DNA of 5,877 nt from an uncultured Lachnospiraceae bacterium (GTDB lineage Bacteria; Bacillota; Clostridia; Lachnospirales; Lachnospiraceae): positions 1 to 5,877 of the forward strand of contig CALYVE010000127.1 of NCBI GenBank assembly GCA_945492935.1. The letters are read 5' to 3'. Under the pieces are notes generated by a model. The model did not search any database. It saw only the letters and a list, made by a program, of their open reading frames with translations, and was not told the origin of the DNA. The position numbers and the translations under genes are program-made. Shown here in pieces: positions 1-4,855 of the stretch; position 1 is the stretch's first letter; the number at the start of each line of letters is the position of its first letter.

Positions 1-618
1 TTGAAAGTATCGCATCGTGATTAGTTTTCGCTCCAACTCCCCAAGCTGTTCCATAGCGTTTTCAATCAGCAGGGAATTCATAAGATGTTCGACTGCACTA
101 CATTCCTCCTCTGCTTCTGATAGCTTATCAACAAGATACATTTCCTTCCCATCATGCCCGCTCACTGTTTGATAAATCGATTCCACTTCTCTGTTGGCTT
201 CCGTCGCAAGCACAATATCTTCCAGCTTCAGTCCGGTATAGCTCGATAATTCAGAAAGCGTTGCCTCCCTTCCATATTGATCCGACAAAGCCTGCTTTGC
301 CTGACTAATCCGGTATCCGTTTTGCTTTAGTATTCTTGAGACCTTAATCATTCCATTATCCCGAAGGAAACGTTTTATTTCTCCGGCAATCAGCGGAACA
401 GCATATGTTGAAAACTGCACTTCATAGGCAAACGAGAACCGTTCAATTGCTTTCAATAACCCAATACAGCCAATCTGATAAATCTCATCCAGATCATATC
501 CTCTTCCCGCAAATCGTCTCGCAACGCTCCACACGAGTCCATTGTTATCCGAAACTATCTTTTCCTTCGCTGCCTTATCACCTTGTCTGGCAAGTTCAAA
601 TAGTTCCTCTTGATTCAT
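1..618 (-). CDS. sigF: RNA polymerase forespore-specific sigma factor SigF (3' end cut by window)
   Basis: Sigma-70-family factor that directs early forespore transcription after asymmetric septation and is held inactive by SpoIIAB. The 206 visible residues contain region 2 (about 24-94), with a core-binding stretch around DEIYQIGCIGLLKAIERF and the -10 recognition segment FSTYAVPLIAGEIKRFLRD, close to Bacillus SigF. Region 3 follows (about 100-165), then the start of region 4 from about 180. The final helix-turn-helix, roughly 35-40 residues, lies beyond base 1. The start is fixed: the spoIIAB stop TAA (621-619) directly abuts ATG (618-616) in the same frame, so no longer N-terminus is possible. 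The protein therefore begins about 18 residues later than Bacillus subtilis SigF. The best Shine-Dalgarno-like AAGGAGA (648-654) is about 30 bases upstream, too far to act directly, so translation is probably coupled to spoIIAB. Position after spoIIAB makes SigF far likelier than SigG. Confidence 0.96.
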   Translation of the reverse strand, partial: MNQEELFELARQGDKAAKEKIVSDNNGLVWSVARRFAGRGYDLDEIYQIGCIGLLKAIERFSFAYEVQFSTYAVPLIAGEIKRFLRDNGMIKVSRILKQNGYRISQAKQALSDQYGREATLSELSSYTGLKLEDIVLATEANREVESIYQTVSGHDGKEMYLVDKLSEAEEECSAVEHLMNSLLIENAMEQLGELERKLITMRYFQ

Positions 619-1062
619 TTATTCGTATGGATGTCCTGTGACCCCAATCTCCTTCCACATTTTTACTATGGTTCCAACACCATACGTTGATTCCACTTCT
701 AATCTGTCCATAAATGCTTCCATAAAAGAAAATCCCATCCCCGAACGCTCCTCTTCAGGCTTTGATGTGTAAAGCGGTTCCATGGCCTGCGAAATGTTTT
801 GTATTCCACATCCCTTATCTGAGATTTCCAAATATACAGTTCGCCCATCGACCCGCGCTCTGATTTTTACAATTCCTTCTTTGTGTTCATATCCATGGAT
901 AATTGCATTTGTTACCGCCTCTGATACCGCTGTTTTTATATCTGATACTTCCTCAAGCGTTGGGTTCGTGCCAGTAATAAATGCTGCAACAACCATTCTT
1001 GCAAAGCTCTCATTCTGTGGGATACTTTGAAACTCCACTGTCATTTCGTTCGTATTATGCAT
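619..1062 (-). CDS. spoIIAB: Anti-sigma F factor / serine kinase SpoIIAB
   Basis: GHKL-fold protein that binds SigF in the ATP state and, as a serine kinase, phosphorylates the anti-anti-sigma factor SpoIIAA. With the chosen start it has 147 residues, against 146 in Bacillus subtilis. Visible motifs are the N box SEAVTNAIIHGYE (E48 and N52 as Mg/ATP residues), the G1 box SDKGCGI (D82, G84, G86), and the G2 region ERSGMGFSFMEAFMD (R106, G108, G110), which forms part of the ATP lid. R22 in QNESFAR matches the arginine used to contact partners in the Bacillus protein. The ATG at 1062 is preferred over an in-frame TTG at 1077 because GAGGGAGG (1068-1075) sits 5 bases upstream and MHNTNEMTVEF aligns with the Bacillus N-terminus. 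The gene overlaps the spoIIAA stop by 8 bases and abuts sigF with no gap, which suggests coupled translation and fixed stoichiometry. Confidence 0.97.
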   Translation of the reverse strand: MHNTNEMTVEFQSIPQNESFARMVVAAFITGTNPTLEEVSDIKTAVSEAVTNAIIHGYEHKEGIVKIRARVDGRTVYLEISDKGCGIQNISQAMEPLYTSKPEEERSGMGFSFMEAFMDRLEVESTYGVGTIVKMWKEIGVTGHPYE

Positions 1063-1408
1063 AATATCCTCCCTCAACCATTTCCTTTAAAATATCTTCC
1101 TTTGAATCCATCTTTTGTACGATTCGGTAGATTCCTGAAAGCTCTAGAATTTTATCGATACCAAGTCCGACATGAATTACATATACTTTGCCTCCTTGAT
1201 CATTTACACGTCTGAAACGGCCTGTAATAAGTCCAATTCCCGAGCTATCCATAAATACCGTTTTTTCAAAATCAAATATCAAATATCGAACGGTTTGTTG
1301 CGCAAATATCTCCTCTGTTTTTCGTTTCAAGCGATCAGCTGCATAATGATCCAGTTCTCTTGGCAGGTAGTAAATCATTGCTTCATTATCAACCTCATAA
1401 CACTTCAT
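1055..1408 (-). CDS. spoIIAA: Anti-anti-sigma F factor SpoIIAA (STAS domain)
   Basis: Cytoplasmic STAS-domain protein. In its unphosphorylated form it binds SpoIIAB and frees SigF; SpoIIAB inactivates it by phosphorylation, and the phosphatase SpoIIE (not in this window) reactivates it. The product has 117 residues, the same length as the Bacillus subtilis protein. The signature FMDSSGIGLITGRF is at 52-65, with S56 aligning to the phosphorylated S58 of Bacillus. Other STAS landmarks are ELDHYAADRLK (19-29), the strand VRYLIFDFEKTVF (40-52), and GGKVYVIHVGLGIDKILELSGI near the C-terminus. The start at 1408 is preferred although the frame stays open to 1471, because AAGGAGGG (1414-1421) lies 5 bases upstream and the extra codons would run through the spoIIA leader. 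It is the first gene of the spoIIA operon, just downstream of a strong terminator. Confidence 0.96.
   Translation of the reverse strand: MKCYEVDNEAMIYYLPRELDHYAADRLKRKTEEIFAQQTVRYLIFDFEKTVFMDSSGIGLITGRFRRVNDQGGKVYVIHVGLGIDKILELSGIYRIVQKMDSKEDILKEMVEGGYYA
1068..1075 (-). promoter_or_regulatory. Ribosome binding site deciding the spoIIAB start
   Basis: GAGGGAGG lies 5 bases before ATG at 1062, inside the last codons of spoIIAA. It favours this ATG over the in-frame TTG at 1077, which would place the site inside the coding region. Confidence 0.85.
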
Positions 1409-1413
1409 AAAAT

Positions 1414-1421
1414 CCCTCCTT
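1414..1421 (-). promoter_or_regulatory. Ribosome binding site of spoIIAA
   Basis: AAGGAGGG is 5 bases before ATG at 1408. It fixes the spoIIAA start against a longer open frame extending to 1471. I found no convincing sigma-H promoter (AGGAnnT with GAAT) or intact Spo0A box in the 50 bases upstream. Confidence 0.85.
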
Positions 1422-1471
1422 GTTTTTTGATATAAATATTTGAAAGCGACACCCGGTTCCCATAGACGCAA

Positions 1472-1506
1472 AAAAGAAAGCGAAACAAAATGTTTCGCTT
1501 TCTTTT
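1472..1506 (-). terminator. Intrinsic terminator of the queF-folC-TPR unit
   Basis: A perfect 16-bp stem (1472-1487 paired with 1491-1506) has a 3-base loop. On the minus strand it ends in a run of six T that continues past the stem to 1470. It lies 23 bases beyond the stop of the TPR gene and about 65 bases before spoIIAA, so it separates the two transcription units. The stem is nearly symmetric and also has four T on the plus strand, but no plus-strand gene reaches it. Confidence 0.93.
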
Positions 1507-1529
1507 GTAAATTAAATCATTATCTTAAG

Positions 1530-2672
1530 TTATTCTGACTGAACAATCATATTGATATCATCCTCCGAAAGACCATGCTCGATATTCGAATAATCCGGCA
1601 ATGGGTTATCAGTGGAATCATGACTGTACAATATATCGTCCAATTGACTCTGAACAGAGGCAACCTCCTCTTGCAGAGCCGCGATTTCTGCATTCTTCGA
1701 AGCAATTTCCTCACTATACTGCTTCGTAAGATTTACATTTTCCTTTCGCAGGTTCCGTTTTTGTGCAGGTACGACAACAAAGAACAGCAATAATATACCA
1801 AGCACCAGTCCAACCATCACGTAAATGCCTGAATAATGTGCAAAACGCATTTCACCAAACTCACCGGTTTTGACAGTCATTTTCTTGTAACGATCTTCTA
1901 TCGTTGCCAAAAGTCTTCGGATTGGACTGTCACTTACAGGCTTTGAATTTGCCTCAGCAACAGATACCTCTTCCATATATGCGTCTTCAAACAAGCCGTC
2001 ATTCTCTACAGACTCATTACGCATCTGTATAATGTTCTCATCGGTATCTCCCATCTCATGCAAATAGTGAATTGCAAGTGGATTCGCCTTGTCAATTTTT
2101 AACACTCTGCGTAAGGTTGTACGTGCTTTTTCATAGTTGTTTACCTGTATGTACAATAATGCAAGAAGCAAATAGCCCTTTACAAAATGCGGATTACTTC
2201 CAAGTATCGCCTTTATCTGAATAATCGCTAAATCGTAATCGGAAGATTCTGCATAGCCAAGCGCCATATTAAACTTCTTTGCTATCTGGTCAACACCTTC
2301 GAGCTGTGCCGGATCCTGCCGAAGCAGCTTTAAGTATTTGCTTGCAAGGTTGTTTGAATTCTGATAATTCACACTCATGACCCAATGACTTAAAGCCATT
2401 ACAACCTCGCCCATCTCATAATAAATAAGTCCAAGCAGATTACGTGTCATAATATTCTTCTTGTTATAACGCAGAGACTGGTTCAAGGACTCTATTGCAC
2501 CCGATAAATCACGTGCTTTTGCCTTGTCCAAACCAATATTGAAATAATAATCGGATGTATTATACGCCTTGCGTAAAACATTGATATGCATATGACAAGC
2601 AGAACAATATCCAGTTTTTTTAATTTGTGCGCCACAGTTCGGGCACATAACCGGTCGAATGTTTGTTGCCAT
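1530..2672 (-). CDS. Zinc-ribbon, TPR, single-span membrane protein with C-terminal coiled coil; function unknown
   Basis: Protein of 380 residues with four recognisable parts. First is an N-terminal zinc ribbon, CPNC at 10-13 and CSAC at 23-26, giving a four-cysteine metal site. Second is a helical TPR region, about 42-107 and 134-200, with repeat-like units such as DYYFNIGLDKAKARDLSGAI and GYLLLALLYIQVNNYEKART. Third, after an acidic low-complexity linker (about 208-250), is a single membrane span at about 281-302. Fourth is a predicted coiled coil (about 304-347) rich in E, K, Q and A, then an acidic tail. There is no signal peptide. The likely topology is zinc ribbon and TPR inside, coiled coil outside, but flanking charges do not settle this. 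The start is supported by AAGGAGA (2678-2684), 5 bases upstream and lying across the stop of the preceding small gene. TPRs bind proteins, so a scaffold or adaptor at the membrane is plausible; this is inference. It is the last gene before the terminator. Confidence 0.88.
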   Translation of the reverse strand: MATNIRPVMCPNCGAQIKKTGYCSACHMHINVLRKAYNTSDYYFNIGLDKAKARDLSGAIESLNQSLRYNKKNIMTRNLLGLIYYEMGEVVMALSHWVMSVNYQNSNNLASKYLKLLRQDPAQLEGVDQIAKKFNMALGYAESSDYDLAIIQIKAILGSNPHFVKGYLLLALLYIQVNNYEKARTTLRRVLKIDKANPLAIHYLHEMGDTDENIIQMRNESVENDGLFEDAYMEEVSVAEANSKPVSDSPIRRLLATIEDRYKKMTVKTGEFGEMRFAHYSGIYVMVGLVLGILLLFFVVVPAQKRNLRKENVNLTKQYSEEIASKNAEIAALQEEVASVQSQLDDILYSHDSTDNPLPDYSNIEHGLSEDDINMIVQSE

Positions 2673-2674
2673 AA

Positions 2675-2851
2675 CTATCTCCTTATACGTCCTGCTAACT
2701 GTGCGTCCATACTTGCACCCTTTAATTCTGCTGTAACTTGTGCAACAATATCACTAATGTCGCGCAAATCATTATTGTAAATTGCCTCTTCTGCCTGATC
2801 CACTTCCGGGATTGGCTGAAATCTTTTTAATTCTTCCTCAAATACGATCAT
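2675..2851 (-). CDS. Small acidic helical protein of 58 residues, unknown function
   Basis: I do not recognise this protein. It begins MIVFEEELKRFQPIPEVDQ and ends QLAGRIRR, with an acidic N-terminal half, a middle that looks helical (DLRDISDIVAQVTAELK) and a basic tail. There are no cysteines, signal peptide or membrane segment. Evidence that it is real: ATG at 2851 overlaps the folC stop as ATGA (4 bases); GGAGG at 2859-2863 sits 7 bases upstream inside the end of folC; the stop TAG (2677-2675) is only 2 bases before the TPR gene. The TPR gene's own ribosome binding site lies within its last codons. This tight packing implies co-translation with folC and the TPR gene. It could be a partner of the TPR protein, which is a guess from position only. 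Confidence 0.78.
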   Translation of the reverse strand: MIVFEEELKRFQPIPEVDQAEEAIYNNDLRDISDIVAQVTAELKGASMDAQLAGRIRR

Positions 2852-4215
2852 TGGAAAACCTCCGCGTCAATCTGTTTCAAGCTGCCGACTAAATAAAGTG
2901 AACCTACACAATACAGGCTTCCGTTTGCCTCATTTGCCATCCGAACACTCTCTTTATAAGCTTGTTTCATATCTTCTGAATTATATATTTTTGTATTTGG
3001 TTTGTCAGTCAGTGCTGTTTTAAACTGCTCGGCTATAAGCTTTGGTGAAACCTTACGTGCATTCAGAATCGCGGTCACATAAACCGCTTCCATATCAAGA
3101 CCTCTGCACAGCTGTTCAATCATCACCCTATAGTCTTTATCTCCGGCGACCGCAAACATCAAATACAATGTTTTGTCCTTCTTTTGCTGTTGTACAGTCT
3201 CAACAAAGCGTGCAATCGCATCCGGATTATGGGCTCCATCGATATATACATTTGGACGGATTTCCTCCATGCGACCTGACCAGAAAAATTGTTCCATTGC
3301 ACTTAATACTTCATGTCCGGTCAAAACATTCTCTTCTCCAAGCAATACATTGCATGCCTCAATCGCAAGTCTCGCATTATCGATTTGATAAAGTGCCGTT
3401 GTGTGAAGTATCAAATGATTATACTTATAATACCGAGTATACACAGAAAAATCAATGGTTTTATCTGTTAATTCGTTTATTATATATTGTGAATTTACGA
3501 CATTTATTTCCTCAGCGCCTACCTGCTTTGCCTGTTTGCTGATGACATCATCCGCAGTCTCATCTCCGGTCAAATAAAGAACCGGCACGTTCTTTTTGAT
3601 TATACCTGCTTTTTCAAATGCAATCTTTGAAATTGTATCTCCCAAGTATTGCATATGATCCAAACCGATGGATGTAATCAAACAGACCTCAGGCCTAATC
3701 GTATTCGTAGCATCCAACCGCCCGCCAAGCCCTGTCTCATAAATCACGTAGTCAAGCTGCATGATTTCAAAATAGCAGGCTGCCATAGCAAACAAAAACT
3801 CGAAATAGGAGAGTACACTTCCGCCTTCTTCAACATGTTTTGTCATCGCATCACTGACCTGATAGTAGCATTTCAGAAAATCATCATTTGAAATAATATC
3901 ACGTATAATCTTACCTTCCGCTGTTGTGTATTGAATTGCAATTCGCTCATTTATTGTAACTAAGTGCGGCGAAGTAAATACGCCGACGCGATATCCACGA
4001 ACCGCAAGCAAATTTGCAAGCATTGTCGACGTAGAACCTTTGCCGTTTGTACCGGCAACATGAATTGCTCGAACAAATTTGTGCGGGTTCTTCAGTTGTT
4101 GCAATACACCAAGCAAATTATCATTTCCGGACTTATGTCTGCCATCTGTCCTCGGACCAAACAACGGAATATTCTCAATGTAGTTTACTGCATCAGCATA
4201 GGTTTTTACATTCAT
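2848..4215 (-). CDS. folC: Folylpolyglutamate synthase / dihydrofolate synthase (Mur ligase family)
   Basis: ATP-dependent cytoplasmic ligase that adds glutamate to folates (EC 6.3.2.17) and, in many bacteria, to dihydropteroate (EC 6.3.2.12). At 455 residues it is normal to slightly long for the family. Visible motifs in order: P-loop HVAGTNGKGST (52-62); FTSPHL (80-85) before the omega-loop region; YETGLGGRLDATN (159-171); TSIGLDH (181-187) with H187; FEKAGI (200-205), whose K202 aligns with the carbamylated lysine of the family; SGRMEEI (313-319); and DGAHNPDAI (326-334), starting the C-terminal domain. The start ATG at 4215 shares one base with the queF stop (TAATG). No strong Shine-Dalgarno is adjacent, only an AAAGG about 14-16 bases upstream, so it is probably read by termination-reinitiation from queF. 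Whether it is bifunctional cannot be told from sequence alone. Confidence 0.96.
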   Translation of the reverse strand: MNVKTYADAVNYIENIPLFGPRTDGRHKSGNDNLLGVLQQLKNPHKFVRAIHVAGTNGKGSTSTMLANLLAVRGYRVGVFTSPHLVTINERIAIQYTTAEGKIIRDIISNDDFLKCYYQVSDAMTKHVEEGGSVLSYFEFLFAMAACYFEIMQLDYVIYETGLGGRLDATNTIRPEVCLITSIGLDHMQYLGDTISKIAFEKAGIIKKNVPVLYLTGDETADDVISKQAKQVGAEEINVVNSQYIINELTDKTIDFSVYTRYYKYNHLILHTTALYQIDNARLAIEACNVLLGEENVLTGHEVLSAMEQFFWSGRMEEIRPNVYIDGAHNPDAIARFVETVQQQKKDKTLYLMFAVAGDKDYRVMIEQLCRGLDMEAVYVTAILNARKVSPKLIAEQFKTALTDKPNTKIYNSEDMKQAYKESVRMANEANGSLYCVGSLYLVGSLKQIDAEVFQ

Positions 4216-4706
4216 TAACGATTATCTACCTTTTCCGGATACATGTCGTGATTTGCAAGACGATCAAATGCCACCTTTTCCCATACGGTTCCCGCCTTGC
4301 CGTAATTGCAGTACGGATCAATGGAAATACCGCCACGAGGAGTAAACTTCCCCCATACTTCAATATATTTCGGATCCATTACCGCAATCAAATCCTTCAT
4401 AATCTTATTTACACAATCCTCGTGAAAATCCCCGTGATTTCGAAAGCTAAACAAATAAAGCTTCAGCGACTTGCTCTCAACCATACGAACATTCGGAACG
4501 TATGAAATATAAATCGTTGCAAAATCCGGTTGCCCCGTTATCGGACAAAGGCTTGTAAACTCCGGACAATTAAATTTAACAAAATAGTCATTTTCCGGAT
4601 GCTTGTTCTCAAATGTTTCTAACATCTCCGGCGCATAATCCGTCGGATAACTTACATTATTATTACCAAGCAATGTAATTGATTCATCTTCTCGATTTCC
4701 TGCCAT
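4215..4706 (-). CDS. queF: NADPH-dependent 7-cyano-7-deazaguanine reductase QueF
   Basis: Reduces the nitrile preQ0 to the aminomethyl compound preQ1 (EC 1.7.1.13), which is then inserted into the tRNA wobble position on the way to queuosine. This is the short, unimodular T-fold form: 163 residues, close to 165 in Bacillus subtilis. The catalytic cysteine is C54 in FTSLCPITGQPDF, with the proton-donating aspartate D61. The QueF signature ESKSLKLYLFSFRNHGDFHED is at 77-97, with substrate-binding E96. GKFTPRGGISIDPY (119-132) and the C-terminal NHDMYPEKVDNR are also typical. The frame stays open to a GTG at 4781, but ATG at 4706 is chosen because AAGGAGA (4713-4719) is 6 bases upstream and the N-terminus matches the family. 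The promoter also places the transcript start near 4780. First gene of the queF-folC-small ORF-TPR unit; the other queuosine genes (queC, D, E) are not in this window. Confidence 0.97.
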   Translation of the reverse strand: MAGNREDESITLLGNNNVSYPTDYAPEMLETFENKHPENDYFVKFNCPEFTSLCPITGQPDFATIYISYVPNVRMVESKSLKLYLFSFRNHGDFHEDCVNKIMKDLIAVMDPKYIEVWGKFTPRGGISIDPYCNYGKAGTVWEKVAFDRLANHDMYPEKVDNR

Positions 4707-4712
4707 ACTATG

Positions 4713-4719
4713 TCTCCTT
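4713..4719 (-). promoter_or_regulatory. Ribosome binding site deciding the queF start
   Basis: AAGGAGA lies 6 bases before ATG at 4706. It supports the short QueF form over a 25-residue N-terminal extension from GTG at 4781. Confidence 0.85.
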
Positions 4720-4725
4720 TTTACA

Positions 4726-4764
4726 AACGGACAAATTTCAGTCCATACACAAACAAAATCCGTT
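4726..4764 (-). promoter_or_regulatory. queF leader with two competing hairpins (possible control element)
   Basis: On the minus strand AACGGA (4764-4759) can pair with TCCGTT (4731-4726). GGAC (4744-4741) can instead pair with GTCC (4732-4729). The downstream arms share bases 4729-4731, so the two stems cannot form together. The element ends 7 bases before the queF ribosome binding site. queF leaders in Bacillota sometimes carry a preQ1 riboswitch, but I do not see the preQ1-I consensus here. The stems are short and could be chance. Confidence 0.3.
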
Positions 4765-4786
4765 ATTTTCTTATCAACCACATAGA

Positions 4787-4815
4787 ACTATACCATATCA
4801 GGCTCACTTTGTCAT
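4787..4815 (-). promoter_or_regulatory. Sigma-A-type promoter for queF-folC-small ORF-TPR unit
   Basis: Reading the minus strand, the -35 box is ATGACA (4815-4810), a 17-base spacer follows, and the -10 box is TATAGT (4792-4787), preceded by TGG as an extended -10. Each hexamer differs from consensus at one position. Transcription should start near 4780, leaving a leader of about 74 nt before queF. It is the only good promoter found upstream of the four tightly spaced genes. Confidence 0.75.
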
Positions 4816-4855
4816 GCGAAATCAGTTTTCATACGCTTTGTGTCACACAGGAATA

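Noticed and set aside
1442..1453. Spo0A box upstream of spoIIAA
   Set aside because: TGTCGCT on the minus strand differs from TGTCGAA at two of seven positions; too weak.
1409..1471. Longer SpoIIAA starting at 1471
   Set aside because: The extra codons run through the leader and the ribosome binding site at 1414-1421, and the length from 1408 matches the family exactly.
3042..3542. Plus-strand open frame of 166 codons inside folC
   Set aside because: It lies opposite a clear folC with all family motifs, has no ribosome binding site I could see, and its translation looks like random low-complexity sequence.
4707..4780. preQ1-I riboswitch
   Set aside because: The conserved loop and the A-rich tail pairing of the class I motif could not be placed. 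Kept only as a low-confidence leader element.
4707..4781. 25-residue N-terminal extension of QueF from GTG
   Set aside because: It would begin at or before the predicted transcript start, reads through the ribosome binding site, and is absent from the QueF family.
4813..4835. Hairpin after addA as a terminator
   Set aside because: A 9-bp stem with one mismatch and two wobble pairs forms, but no T run follows it and it overlaps the queF -35 box.
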